Under the pieces are notes generated by a model. It did not search any database. It was not told the origin of the DNA and was given only the letters and a program-made list of their open reading frames with translations. Shown piece after piece: positions 14,885-23,141 of a stretch of DNA of 41,805 nt. Source of the stretch: a bacterium (GTDB taxonomy: Bacteria; Patescibacteriota; Patescibacteriia; Patescibacteriales; GWC2-42-12); the NCBI GenBank assembly GCA_030650415.1, contig JAUSEG010000034.1, positions 1 to 41,805 of the forward strand, in the 5' to 3' direction. The position numbers were made by a program, and so were the translations under genes. Position 1 is the stretch's first letter, and the number at the start of each line of letters is the position of its first letter.

Positions 14885-15889
14885 ATGAAAATAAAATCAC
14901 TTATTTCCGCCTGGCTGTTAATAATTATGTCGCTGGTATTTATACCGGACGGTAAAGCCGAAACCGGAACCTATTACCTGGGCGACGCGATTATTTACAA
15001 CGGCCAAGTCATTATCGGCTCAACCAATTTGGGCGGCGGCTTGGAATTATTCAAGCTGGAGAATAATAAGTTAGTCCGAGCGGCTAATATTAAATTATCC
15101 AAAACGCTTTATCCTCCAGCCGATAATTTTTATGATTTGGCTTTTAGCGAGGAACAAAAAAAATTATACGTCTATCTGGTTGACGGCCGATATTTATATA
15201 AATATGATATTTCAGATTTGTCTTCGCCGGCTCTGACTTTTCAAATCAAGGATAACTCCTGGGATTATTTTATGGGAGTAGATAAACAGGCCGATAAAAT
15301 TTTAACCTTTGGCCTTAAGGGGACAAAGGTTTGGAATTCAATCGGGCAGATTATCGATTCATATAATGTTACCAATAAATTTACTTATAATATAAACTGC
15401 CAGTCTGAAGATTTTATTTTTGACGCCGCCACCGACCGTTTAAAAATTTTTGACAAAAAGACCAGGCAATTTATCAAAGAAGTTCCTTTCGTTTTGAGCG
15501 AGATTCATAATAGAAAAATTTTTGCCGATCAGGCCAACCAAGCGATTTATTTAGTTGATGATGGATTTTTAAAGAAGTTTGACTATCAAGGCAATTTGAA
15601 AAATAGTTTTAAACATATTTCTAACCGGGGCTATGATGTGGCTGGTTTTACCGATCAGAATCATTTGTATTTTACCGACGGTCTGGGCATAGTGAAATTT
15701 AATAAGTCGGATTTAAAGCCGATTAGCTGGGCTTATACTACCGACTTGGGTGGAAAGAACGGTTGGGCCATGGGGTTAGAGGTTTTAAGGGATAGCGTCG
15801 GCGAAAAAATAGTAATTTTTAATAACAGCGCGATTTTAGTGCTTGACCAGAATCTAAAAATAATTAGTCATATTTCAGTCACTCTATGA
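14885..15889 (+). CDS. Secreted protein, probable beta-propeller, unknown role
   Basis: The 334-residue product has a signal peptide (basic MKIK, hydrophobic stretch to about residue 22, likely cut near GKAE) and no anchor. The rest is a series of short beta-strand units with recurring YDL/YKYD, KIFDKKT, YLVDDGFLKKFDYQG and LYFTDGLGIVKF segments, which suggests a six- or seven-bladed propeller. I cannot assign a named family. Its stop overlaps the next gene's ATG (ATGA at 15886), so secretion of this protein and the GT4 enzyme are co-translated. A link to the glycan (binding or export) is plausible from context only. Confidence 0.7.
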   Translation: MKIKSLISAWLLIIMSLVFIPDGKAETGTYYLGDAIIYNGQVIIGSTNLGGGLELFKLENNKLVRAANIKLSKTLYPPADNFYDLAFSEEQKKLYVYLVDGRYLYKYDISDLSSPALTFQIKDNSWDYFMGVDKQADKILTFGLKGTKVWNSIGQIIDSYNVTNKFTYNINCQSEDFIFDAATDRLKIFDKKTRQFIKEVPFVLSEIHNRKIFADQANQAIYLVDDGFLKKFDYQGNLKNSFKHISNRGYDVAGFTDQNHLYFTDGLGIVKFNKSDLKPISWAYTTDLGGKNGWAMGLEVLRDSVGEKIVIFNNSAILVLDQNLKIISHISVTL

Positions 15890-17052
15890 AGATATATTTT
15901 ATCGGACAAAAAGGCATACCGGCTAAATCCGGGGGAGTAGAAAGACATGTGGAAGAATTAGCCACGCGCCTGGTTAGGGCCGGGCACGAGATTTTCGTCT
16001 ATACCCGCGCCAATTATACCGGGAAGAGCTTAAAAAAATATCAGGGAGTAAATTTAATTAATTTACTCAATTTAGCTACTAAGCATTTGGACGCGATTAG
16101 CCATACTTTCCGCGCTTGTTTGGATTTAACCAAGCGAGATGCCGAGATTATTCATTTTCATTCCATCGGTCCGGCCTCTTTAATCTGGCTGGTGAAATTA
16201 TTAAAACCCGGCGTGCCGATAATTTTTACTTTTCATACCAAGTGCTATGAGCATAAAAAATGGGGCCTAATCGCTAAAGCCTATTTAAAATTTGGTGAAT
16301 TGGTCGGTTGCCTGTTAGCGGACAAGACGATTGTCATTTCCCGCCAATTAAACCAATATACGGAGAAGAAATACAAAATCGACGCCACTTATATTCCCAA
16401 CGGCGTTAGTTTGGTTAAAACCGTTAAAGCCGAAGAAATTAAAAAGTGGGGTTTAAAAAAAGATAATTATATTTTATTGGTATCCAGATTGGTCGGCCAT
16501 AAAGGCGTCCATTATTTAATTGAAGCTTATAATAGTTTAAAAACTGATAAAAAATTAGTTATCGTCGGCGCCGGGGCTTTTACCGATCGCTATGTCAAAA
16601 AATTAAAAACCTTGGCTCGGGGTAATAAAAACATTATTTTTACCGGCAATCAAACCGGCCGCGAATTGGCTGAACTATTTTCTAACGCCTATCTTTTTGT
16701 CCAGCCTTCGGAATCCGAAGGCCTATCGATCGCGCTTCTTGAAGCTATGTCATACGGCAAAGGCGTATTATTTAGCGATATCCCGGAAAACCTGGAAGTC
16801 GCCAAAGGCGTTGGTTTCTCATTCATTAATAAAAATACCGCTAGTTTGAAAAAAAAGTTAAGCTATTTATTGGATCAACCGGCTTTGGTTTCGGCCCAGG
16901 GTGAGTTAGGTAAAGCCAGAGTTAAAAAGTATTATGATTGGAATAATATCACGGAAAAAATAATTGAGATTTACGAAAATGCCAGCCTTGTCCGGCCGGT
17001 GAATAATGCCTTAGTCGCGCGAGCCAGAAAATTCATCAGTTTGATATTTTAA
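15886..17052 (+). CDS. GT4 family glycosyltransferase
   Basis: This 388-residue GT-B enzyme begins with the glycine-rich acceptor-domain loop IGQKGIPAKSGGVERHVEEL. The donor domain shows YILLVSRLVGHKGVHYLIEAY and the conserved loop VQPSESEGLSIALLEAMSYG (E-x7-E pattern around SESEGLSIALLE). The GIPAKSGGVERHVEEL opening is characteristic of a GT4 subgroup common in capsule and exopolysaccharide clusters. It lacks membrane spans and a signal peptide, so it should work on the cytosolic face. It overlaps the secreted protein gene by 4 bp and is followed by a weak terminator. Confidence 0.9.
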   Translation: MKIYFIGQKGIPAKSGGVERHVEELATRLVRAGHEIFVYTRANYTGKSLKKYQGVNLINLLNLATKHLDAISHTFRACLDLTKRDAEIIHFHSIGPASLIWLVKLLKPGVPIIFTFHTKCYEHKKWGLIAKAYLKFGELVGCLLADKTIVISRQLNQYTEKKYKIDATYIPNGVSLVKTVKAEEIKKWGLKKDNYILLVSRLVGHKGVHYLIEAYNSLKTDKKLVIVGAGAFTDRYVKKLKTLARGNKNIIFTGNQTGRELAELFSNAYLFVQPSESEGLSIALLEAMSYGKGVLFSDIPENLEVAKGVGFSFINKNTASLKKKLSYLLDQPALVSAQGELGKARVKKYYDWNNITEKIIEIYENASLVRPVNNALVARARKFISLIF

Positions 17053-17065
17053 AAGCGGCCGAAAT

Positions 17066-17090
17066 ACCAGCCAGGGTTGAGGCGGTTTTT
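17066..17090 (+). terminator. Weak intrinsic terminator
   Basis: ACC-A-GCC (17066-17072) pairs with GGCGGT (17081-17086) with one bulged A, loop AGGGTTGA, then TTTT. It ends the second glycan unit just before the lexA promoter. Confidence 0.5.
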
Positions 17091-17098
17091 ATTTAAAC

Positions 17099-17127
17099 TT
17101 GACTTTCGTATTTTGTTCGTGTATAAT
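17099..17127 (+). promoter_or_regulatory. lexA: Sigma70-type promoter of lexA
   Basis: TTGACT (17099-17104), a 17-bp spacer and TATAAT (17122-17127). The spacer contains a direct repeat TTCGT (17105 and 17116), which might be part of a LexA site, but no full palindromic SOS box of the known types is present. The leader to lexA is about 180 nt because a palindromic repeat element sits between. Confidence 0.75.
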
Positions 17128-17148
17128 GAAATTAAGATAAATATTCAT

Positions 17149-17157
17149 TGTGGATAA
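17149..17157 (-). other. Consensus DnaA box in the lexA leader
   Basis: TGTGGATAA is the exact reverse complement of TTATCCACA. It lies about 22 bp downstream of the lexA -10. A single box can bind DnaA as a regulator, but chance is also likely. Confidence 0.35.
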
Positions 17158-17170
17158 CTAAGTAGCGTCA

Positions 17171-17307
17171 TTGTCATTGCGAGCGACCGAAGGGAGCGCG
17201 GCAATCTCACGAAAGGCAAAAAATAGACGTAATGTGATAGTGGCAAAATTTAATGAATTAAGTTATACGTGAGATTGCTTCGTCGCCGAAGCTCCTCGCA
17301 ATGACAA
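17171..17307. repeat. Palindromic repeat element, family A copy 1
   Basis: The two ends (TTGTCATTGCGAG at 17171 and CTCGCAATGACAA ending at 17307) are inverted repeats of about 40 bp, each bounded inside by GCAATCTCACG / CGTGAGATTGC. The 137-bp element has no gene. It is transcribed in the lexA leader and ends 10 bp before the lexA start. Related copies: 35744-35886 and a half copy at 41603-41640. Confidence 0.9.
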
Positions 17308-17317
17308 CAATAAATAT

Positions 17318-17929
17318 ATGGGAGATAATTTAACCAAGAGACAAAGGCAGATTTTAGATTTTATAACCGAATTTACCGGTGATAAAGGCTACGCGCCGAG
17401 TTTCAGGGAAATCGGTGAACATTTTAACTTATCCAGTCCGGCCACAATTCACGCGCATATCCAGTCGCTTAAGCAAAAGGGCATGCTCAAAACTTCATTT
17501 AACGAGGCGCGGTCAATTGAAATTATTCCGGCCGCGGTAAATTGGACGGCCAGTTTGGAACTGCCCTTAGTCGGGTTAATTACAGCCGGCGAGCCGATTG
17601 AAGCGATTGAAGAAAAAGAAGTTATCGCCGTACCGTCTGATTTCGTGACCGACAGCGCCAACAGCTATGTTTTGCGAGTTAAGGGCGAATCCATGATTGA
17701 TGACGGAATCTTGGACGGCGATTATGTTATCGTCGAAAGGAATCCTTCGCCTCGAGACGGTGATATTGTAGTGGCGCTTTTAAATAATGCTTACGCCACG
17801 TTAAAGAAATTTTACCGCGAACAAAAGAGAATCAGGCTTCAGCCGGCTAATTCAAAGATGAAGCCGATCTACGCGGCTGATCCGCTGATTCAAGGCGTGG
17901 TCAGAGGGGTGATTAGAAAATTCGCTTGA
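17318..17929 (+). CDS. lexA: LexA, SOS-response repressor and self-cleaving protease
   Basis: The 203-residue product is a full-length LexA. Residues 1-68 form the winged helix DNA-binding domain (LTKRQRQILDFI, with recognition helix SSPATIHAHIQSL). The self-cleavage site Ala90-Gly91 lies in GLITAGEPIEA. The peptidase S24 domain holds catalytic Ser125 (VKGESMIDDGI) and Lys163 (YATLKKF), with spacing close to that of Escherichia coli LexA. It represses DNA-damage genes until RecA filaments trigger cleavage. The ATG at 17318 gives the canonical N-terminus. LexA binding sites in this lineage are unknown to me. The metallopeptidase gene follows after 55 bp. Confidence 0.96.
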   Translation: MGDNLTKRQRQILDFITEFTGDKGYAPSFREIGEHFNLSSPATIHAHIQSLKQKGMLKTSFNEARSIEIIPAAVNWTASLELPLVGLITAGEPIEAIEEKEVIAVPSDFVTDSANSYVLRVKGESMIDDGILDGDYVIVERNPSPRDGDIVVALLNNAYATLKKFYREQKRIRLQPANSKMKPIYAADPLIQGVVRGVIRKFA

Positions 17930-17984
17930 TTTTAAAAAAGACGCCGAATAAAGGTTTTGGTTTTTCACTTAGTTAAAAAATTAT

Positions 17985-18356
17985 ATGTTGAGTATAACCA
18001 AACAAGAATTTGAAAAAATAGTTAATCTGGCCTTAGCCGGCTTGCCGGAAAAATTTAGGAGTAAATTAAATAATGTGGCTATTTTTGTGGAAGACGAGCC
18101 GACTAATGAGCAGCTGGAAAAGGTTCATTTAAGGCGCGGCGATTTACTATTCGGTTTATTTGAGGGCTATGCCCAAGCCAGGAAATTAAATTTCGGGCCG
18201 GTCTTGCCGGATCGCATAACTATTTTTAGATTGGCGATTTTAAGCCAGGTTTCGACTTCTGACGAGTTAAAAGATAGGATAGTTTCCACGGTAAAGCACG
18301 AAATCGCCCATCATTTTGGTTCAGACGAAAAAGGCGCGAGAAAAGCCGGTAGATAG
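17985..18356 (+). CDS. Zincin-like metallopeptidase family protein
   Basis: The 123-residue protein has the zinc-binding HExxH motif (VKHEIAHHFGSDE) near its C-terminus and upstream LLFGLFEGYAQ and PDRITIFRLAIL segments, as in the small zincin-like metallopeptidase family (PF06262-like). The helix following HExxH carries Asp/Glu in SDE, suitable as a third zinc ligand. Family members are short cytosolic proteins without known substrates. The gene lies 55 bp after lexA with no terminator between, so it is probably in the same transcript. Confidence 0.85.
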   Translation: MLSITKQEFEKIVNLALAGLPEKFRSKLNNVAIFVEDEPTNEQLEKVHLRRGDLLFGLFEGYAQARKLNFGPVLPDRITIFRLAILSQVSTSDELKDRIVSTVKHEIAHHFGSDEKGARKAGR

Positions 18357-18384
18357 ATGGTAAATTTGCTTTTTAGCTTAAATA

Positions 18385-18393
18385 TGCTAAAAT
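18385..18393 (+). promoter_or_regulatory. Extended -10 promoter for the DUF5679 gene
   Basis: TGC followed by TAAAAT (18388-18393), one mismatch from TATAAT. The leader to the ATG at 18450 would be about 50 nt. Confidence 0.45.
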
Positions 18394-18449
18394 TACTTTA
18401 GAAATAGTTAAGACATAATAAATTGATTAATTCTTAACAATAAAATTCT

Positions 18450-18608
18450 ATGGAAGCTTATTGCGTCAAATGCAAGGCCAAAAAAGAAATGAACGAGGCG
18501 GCCGAAGTGGAAATGAACGGCAAGGGCGGAGTAAAGAGAAAAGCCATGAAGGGCAAGTGCCCAACTTGCGGTACTTCAATGTTCAGGATTTTGGGCAAGG
18601 TCCAGTAA
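18450..18608 (+). CDS. DUF5679 family small zinc-ribbon protein (52 aa)
   Basis: This small protein has two CxxC knuckles, YCVKCKAKKEM at the N-terminus and GKCPTCGTSMFRILGK at the C-terminus, joined by a basic linker. That is a four-Cys zinc ribbon of the DUF5679 type (family recalled from memory), widespread in Patescibacteria. The lysine-rich linker suggests nucleic acid or ribosome binding, but no function is established. It is monocistronic, between its own extended -10 promoter and a strong terminator. The first Met is the only in-frame ATG before the first CxxC. Confidence 0.85.
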   Translation: MEAYCVKCKAKKEMNEAAEVEMNGKGGVKRKAMKGKCPTCGTSMFRILGKVQ

Positions 18609-18656
18609 AAGCACCTTGCGGCTCTCAATCATAGCCGTGTTGGAGCGTATTTAAAG

Positions 18657-18686
18657 AAAAAACATTTCTTTCGGGAGATGTTTTTT
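18657..18686 (+). terminator. Intrinsic terminator with UUCG loop
   Basis: A 13-bp stem (18657-18669 with 18674-18686), including a few G-U pairs, is capped by TTCG and ends in six T. A-rich and T-rich arms would let it work on both strands. Confidence 0.85.
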
Positions 18687-18693
18687 CCTATAT

Positions 18694-18722
18694 TTGTATA
18701 AATATTAGAAAATTAGTATAAT
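18694..18722 (+). promoter_or_regulatory. Promoter of the receiver-MacAB operon
   Basis: TTGTAT (18694-18699), a 17-bp spacer and TATAAT (18717-18722). Transcription would start near 18729, leaving about 27 nt before the ATG at 18756. Confidence 0.65.
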
Positions 18723-18755
18723 AAAGTCAGAATATAACAAAATAAATGATTGTTT

Positions 18756-19160
18756 ATGAGCCAAGCTAAAACAATATTATTAGTTGAAGATGACGTGAAT
18801 TTACTTTACGGTCTGCAATCTAAATTTAGAATTGAAGGCTTTAAAACCATAACTGATGAAGGTTTGGATAAAAAAGAGGTTTTGGAAAAAATTATCGGCT
18901 TAAAGCCCGATTATATCATACTGGATATTATACTGCCTAAAATAAACGGCCTTGATTTATTAAAGGACATAAAGGCTAAGCCGGAAATTTCCAGAATACC
19001 GGTTTTTATTTTTACCAACTTAAGCGATGACGATAGCCGCCGGCAGGCCGAAAAATTAGGCGCTGATTTTTATCTTTTAAAAATCGATTTTAATCTCGAT
19101 GAACTGGTAGCTAAGTTTAATAAAATAATTGCCAATTTGGAAAAAATGGCCGGTACTTAA
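18756..19160 (+). CDS. CheY-like single-domain response regulator
   Basis: The 134-residue protein is one receiver domain with no output domain. The phosphorylation set is complete: acidic pair Glu11/Asp12 (LLVEDDVN), phospho-acceptor Asp57 (IILDIILPKINGLDLL), switch Thr88 (FIFTNLSDDD) and Lys109 (LLKIDFN). I start at the ATG at 18756 rather than the TTG at 18750. No sensor kinase is in the window. Its stop overlaps the start of the MacA-like gene by 1 bp (TAATG), and it leads the export operon, so it probably regulates or is co-expressed with that transporter; how is unknown. Confidence 0.9.
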   Translation: MSQAKTILLVEDDVNLLYGLQSKFRIEGFKTITDEGLDKKEVLEKIIGLKPDYIILDIILPKINGLDLLKDIKAKPEISRIPVFIFTNLSDDDSRRQAEKLGADFYLLKIDFNLDELVAKFNKIIANLEKMAGT

Positions 19161-20956
19161 TGCGTATGAAAATTTTAAAAAATAAATTTTTTATTTTGGG
19201 TTTTATTTTGTTAATCGCGGCCACAGTCTTATATTTTATTTTTAGCAAAAAACCGGCTATAGAATACACCACGACTAAAGTTTACCAGGGCAGTTTAACT
19301 CAAACGGTGAGTGAAACCGGCACCGTTAAATCAAACAATGAAATTGATTTAAATTTTTCCACTAGCGGTAAAATTGCCAATATTTTAGTCAAGATCGGCG
19401 ATCAAGTAAAAAAGGATCAAATTATGGCCGAGCTTGATAACAGTGATTTATTTTTAAAAGCCAAAGAGGCCGAGGCTAATTTAAGGGTTACTGAAGCTAA
19501 TTTAGCCAAATTTTTAGCCGGAGCTACCGGCGCTGAATTAGCCGTCAGTCAAGCCGGCGTTGATCAAGCAAGGATGGCGCACGCCTCGTCTTTAAAAGAA
19601 TTGGAAAAAGTTCAAAACACGGTTAAAGAAAATATTAAGCAGGCGGAAAAGAATTTGAATGATCTTTATTTAACTTCCGGCGATACTATCACTAGCGAGG
19701 AGCGGACATTGGAAAATTATAAAGCCGTGGCTTTAACGACCATGGTGGCTAAAATTTCAGTCGCCCTAAACGGCCTGGACAATATTAATACCATTTTAAC
19801 TGATAATGACGCTGAAAATTATTTAAGCGTGGGCGACATTTCTTTAATTGGCATAACTAAAAATGATTATAATCAAGCCCTGCCCAGTTTGGCTTTGGCG
19901 CAAACTAGTTTGACCGCGGCCGAGTCAGTCCAAATTAATGAAAATATAACTAAGGCCCTGGCCGAAACTTTAAGCGCCTTGAATAAAACTTTCAGCGCCT
20001 TGAAAGATTGTTATTCCATGTTAGAGGCCAGTCTAGTCGGCTCAGGTTTTACTCAGACCGAGCTTGATACTTATAAAACTAATATTAGCGCCCAGCAGAC
20101 CGCCGTGAGTACCGGTATAACTTCGGTGCAAACGGCCCAGCATAATTATAATGATTCAATTAATGATTTAAATAACGCGATTTTAAAAGCAAAAAATGAT
20201 TTAGCCACCGCTCAGGTGGCCGGAGAGCAGAGCCTAACCACGGCTCAAGCCAAGATTGATACCTCTTATATGGCTTGGCAGGTTGCTTTGGCGCAACTAA
20301 ACCAGCTTAAGGCCGGTACGCGCGATCAAGATATAAGTTTAGCCCGGGCGCAAGTGAGCCAAGCGCAAGCCGCCTTGGGTTTAATCAATAATCAAATTAA
20401 TAATAATGTCATCAAAGCTCCGACGGACGGGACAGTCACGAAAAAAAATTATGAAGCCGGCGAGCAAGCGTCAAGCGCCAAACCGGTTTTTTCCCTCTTA
20501 GGCATAAATAATTTTGAAATAGAAGTTGACGTTTCCGAGGCCGATATAAATAAAGTCGCGGTTAATAATACGGCAGAAATTACGCTTGACGCTTTCGGTG
20601 AAGACGTAAAACTATACGGTAAAGTAATTTTTATTGAACCGGCGGAAACGATTATTCAAGAGGTAATTTATTATAAAGTAAAAATAAATTTTGATGGTCA
20701 AGGAAAAAATGTTAAATCCGGCATGACGGCCAACGCTAATATAACCACGGCTCGGCGAGACGCAATATTAATCATGCCTTCAAGGGCGGTTATAGAAAGA
20801 AACGGCAGCGGTAAAATAGTTCGGCTCTTAGTCGATAAAGAAATAAAAGAAGTTCCGGTTATTATCGGTTTGCGCGGCGATAATGGTTTAGTGGAAGTTT
20901 TGTCCGGTGTGAATATCGGTGATGAGGTGGTGACATATATTAAGCAGAGCAATTAA
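19160..20956 (+). CDS. MacA/HlyD-like periplasmic-adaptor protein with long coiled coil
   Basis: This 598-residue protein has an N-terminal membrane span (about 10-28). The first half of a biotinyl-lipoyl domain follows (about 50-95; VSETGTVKSNNEIDLNFSTSGKIANILVKIGDQVKKDQIMAELD). A very long helical region runs to about 400, then the second lipoyl half (IKAPTDGTVTKKNYEAGEQ), a beta-barrel and the membrane-proximal domain. MacA itself is about 370 residues, so the hairpin is extended by about 200 residues. In a cell without an outer membrane it cannot reach a TolC; it may instead gate or hold substrate above the MacB-like permeases. It is coupled to the receiver gene upstream and the ATPase gene downstream. 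Confidence 0.87.
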   Translation: MRMKILKNKFFILGFILLIAATVLYFIFSKKPAIEYTTTKVYQGSLTQTVSETGTVKSNNEIDLNFSTSGKIANILVKIGDQVKKDQIMAELDNSDLFLKAKEAEANLRVTEANLAKFLAGATGAELAVSQAGVDQARMAHASSLKELEKVQNTVKENIKQAEKNLNDLYLTSGDTITSEERTLENYKAVALTTMVAKISVALNGLDNINTILTDNDAENYLSVGDISLIGITKNDYNQALPSLALAQTSLTAAESVQINENITKALAETLSALNKTFSALKDCYSMLEASLVGSGFTQTELDTYKTNISAQQTAVSTGITSVQTAQHNYNDSINDLNNAILKAKNDLATAQVAGEQSLTTAQAKIDTSYMAWQVALAQLNQLKAGTRDQDISLARAQVSQAQAALGLINNQINNNVIKAPTDGTVTKKNYEAGEQASSAKPVFSLLGINNFEIEVDVSEADINKVAVNNTAEITLDAFGEDVKLYGKVIFIEPAETIIQEVIYYKVKINFDGQGKNVKSGMTANANITTARRDAILIMPSRAVIERNGSGKIVRLLVDKEIKEVPVIIGLRGDNGLVEVLSGVNIGDEVVTYIKQSN

Positions 20957-20960
20957 TTTT

Positions 20961-21050
20961 TAAAATTCTAAATTCTAAATCCTAAATTCTAAACAAATCC
21001 AAATGGCCAAAATCCAAAATTCTAAATAGTTTTGAATTTAGAATTTATTT
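20961..21050. repeat. Degenerate TAAATTCTAAAT repeats with hairpin
   Basis: Several copies of the 7-bp step AAATTCT are followed by an 11-bp perfect stem, AAATTCTAAAT (21017-21027) with ATTTAGAATTT (21036-21046). It fills the gap between the adaptor and ATPase genes. The A/T-only stem is a poor terminator. A similar low-complexity block lies at 34313-34443. Confidence 0.75.
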
Positions 21051-21057
21051 TATTAAT

Positions 21058-21771
21058 ATGCTGATTCAAGTTCATAACTTGGTAAAAAATTTTGTTAATG
21101 ATGAAATTGTAACTAAAGTTTTAAACGGTTTGACTTTCAATATTGGCAGCGGAGAATTCGTGGCGATTATGGGTCCGTCCGGTTCGGGAAAATCAACCCT
21201 GATGCATATCCTCGGGCTTCTGGATCGCGCCACCATCGGTAAGTATTATCTCTTAGGTAAGGATGTAACTAAATTAAACGATGATGAATTGGCCGATTTA
21301 AGAAATCAAAAAATCGGTTTTGTTTTTCAGTCTTTTAATCTTTTGCCGCGCACCACGGTTTTAGAAAATGTTATACTGCCTTTAACTTACGCCAAGCGCA
21401 AGGTGGAGCCGATGGCTAGAGCTAAAGAAGTTTTAGAAAGCGTGGGGCTGGGGCATCGTTTAAATTATTATACCAACCAAATTTCCGGCGGCGAGAAGCA
21501 AAGGGTGGCGATCGCCCGGGCTTTAGTTAATGATCCGGCCGTGATTTTCGCCGATGAGCCGACCGGCAATCTTGATTCAAAGTCGGGAGTGCAAATAATG
21601 GAAATTTTGCAGGAGCTTAATAACCAGGGACGCACCATAATTTTAGTCACTCATGAAACTTATACTTCGGAACATGCCAAGAGAATTATTAAAATAAAAG
21701 ACGGTTTAATAGTGGATGACTATGAAGTCACGCAGAGGAGAATCGCTCGAGACGGCGTGAGGTTAAAATAA
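21058..21771 (+). CDS. MacB/LolD-type ABC transporter ATPase
   Basis: The 237-residue ATP-binding subunit has all motifs in order: Walker [10 protein letters not shown] (about 39-47), Q-loop [10 protein letters not shown], signature [15 protein letters not shown], Walker [14 protein letters not shown] and the switch His in LVTHE. The short [26 protein letters not shown] segment is typical of the MacB/LolD/FtsE group, which drives mechanotransmission rather than transport through the membrane. It sits between the MacA-like adaptor and two separate permeases, the first of which starts 1 bp after its stop. It would power a heterodimeric permease pair. Confidence 0.95.
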   Translation: MLIQVHNLVKNFVNDEIVTKVLNGLTFNIGSGEFVAIMGPSGSGKSTLMHILGLLDRATIGKYYLLGKDVTKLNDDELADLRNQKIGFVFQSFNLLPRTTVLENVILPLTYAKRKVEPMARAKEVLESVGLGHRLNYYTNQISGGEKQRVAIARALVNDPAVIFADEPTGNLDSKSGVQIMEILQELNNQGRTIILVTHETYTSEHAKRIIKIKDGLIVDDYEVTQRRIARDGVRLK

Positions 21772-21772
21772 T

Positions 21773-23026
21773 ATGTTGGAGTTTTGCAGACAATGCATAA
21801 AGGTTTCGACCAAAGCGCTTCTGGCCAATAAAGGCAGAAGCTTTTTAACAATGCTCGGCATAATTATCGGCGTGGCGGCGGTGATTATTATTATGGCCGT
21901 CGGGGCTGGAGCGCAGAGTCTGATTATAAATCAAGTTAAATCTTTAGGAACCGATATAATCGGAATTTTACCCGGAGCCTCAGAAGCAGAGGGTCCGCCG
22001 GCCACCGTTATGGGGATCGTTATTACCACCCTAACTTATGAAGACGCGCTGGCGCTTAATGATAAAAAAAACGTGCCGAACGTCGTCGATGCCGTGGCTT
22101 ATTATAAGGGCCTGGGTACGGTCAGTTGGGGGTCAAATTCATACGACACAAATTTAAGCGGTTCAACGGTTGGCTATTTAACCGTCGAGAACGGCGAAGT
22201 CAATCAGGGTAGATTCTTTACTAAAGAGGAAGAAGTAAATTTGGCCAAAGTCGTGGTTTTAGGCAGTACGGTTAGAAAAGAGTTATTTGGCGAATCCGAT
22301 CCAATCGGACAAAAAGTAAAAATTAAGAAACAAAATTTTGAAGTCATCGGCGTCATGAAAGAACGGGGTACGGTGGCTTTTCAGAATAATGACGATCAGG
22401 TTTTCATACCGTTAAGAACCATGCAAAAGCTCGTAGCCGGAGTCAGCCACGTCAGTATGATGCGGCTTAAAATTGATAATCAAGCCAACACGATTAGGGC
22501 GATGGAAGACATAAAGATTGTTTTGCGCGAGCGCCATGAAATTAATGACCAGAGCGGAGCCAATGACGATTTTACCGTTCGAAGTTCGGCGCAGGCGCTC
22601 GAGATGATAACAGTTATTACTAATGCTTTAAAATTCTTTTTAGCCGCCATGGCGGCTTTGTCGTTATTGGTCGGCGGTATTGGCATTATGAATATTATGC
22701 TCATGAGCGTTACCGAGAGGACGCGCGAAATCGGCTTGCGCAAAGCCGTGGGCGCGAGTAATAGAAATATTATGTCGCAATTTTTAATGGAAGCTATCAG
22801 TATTACATTAACCGGCGGAATAATCGGGATTATTATCGGCAGTATAATTTCTGTTCTGATTTCCATCGGCGCTCGCTTATTAGGCTATAATTGGGATTTA
22901 GTGGTTTCACCTTTTTCAATCTTTTTGGCTTTAACAGTTTCGGTCGCCGTCGGCTTAATTTTTGGTTTATATCCGGCTCGTAAAGCCAGCAGACTGCAAC
23001 CGATAGAGGCGCTTAGGCATGAATGA
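21773..23026 (+). CDS. MacB/FtsX-type ABC permease, subunit 1
   Basis: The 417-residue subunit has the plan of type VII ABC permeases. One N-terminal span (about 24-46; RSFLTMLGIIIGVAAVIIIMAVG) is followed by a large exterior MacB_PCD domain (about 50-280) and three C-terminal spans holding the FtsX domain (TERTREIGLRKAVGASNRNIMSQFL, then two spans and LIFGLYPARKASRLQPIEALRHE). The nucleotide-binding domain is a separate gene, unlike classical MacB. A 115-bp gap with a palindromic repeat separates it from its paralogue. Confidence 0.93.
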   Translation: MLEFCRQCIKVSTKALLANKGRSFLTMLGIIIGVAAVIIIMAVGAGAQSLIINQVKSLGTDIIGILPGASEAEGPPATVMGIVITTLTYEDALALNDKKNVPNVVDAVAYYKGLGTVSWGSNSYDTNLSGSTVGYLTVENGEVNQGRFFTKEEEVNLAKVVVLGSTVRKELFGESDPIGQKVKIKKQNFEVIGVMKERGTVAFQNNDDQVFIPLRTMQKLVAGVSHVSMMRLKIDNQANTIRAMEDIKIVLRERHEINDQSGANDDFTVRSSAQALEMITVITNALKFFLAAMAALSLLVGGIGIMNIMLMSVTERTREIGLRKAVGASNRNIMSQFLMEAISITLTGGIIGIIIGSIISVLISIGARLLGYNWDLVVSPFSIFLALTVSVAVGLIFGLYPARKASRLQPIEALRHE

Positions 23027-23037
23027 TAAGGTCTCTC

Positions 23038-23130
23038 TGTCATTGCGGGCTTGACCCGCAATCCAGAGATTTATTTATAGCGCTAAAGTCTGGATTCCGG
23101 CTCGCCTTCGGCTTTAAGGCCGGAATGACA
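23038..23130. repeat. Palindromic repeat element, family B copy 1
   Basis: Starts TGTCATTGCGGGCTTGACCC, with GCGGG...CCCGC pairing and GCAATCCAGA. Ends TCTGGATTCCGG...CCGGAATGACA. Outer ends TGTCATT/AATGACA and inner ATCCAGA/TCTGGAT are inverted repeats. It lies between the two permease genes. Related copies are at 33187-33292, 31140-31168 (half) and 41646-41669 (half). Confidence 0.88.
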
Positions 23131-23141
23131 ATTTTAAATAT

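Noticed and set aside
17099-17127. LexA operator in the lexA promoter
   Set aside because: Only a TTCGT direct repeat is present; neither CGAAC-N4-GTTCG nor CTGT-N8-ACAG occurs.
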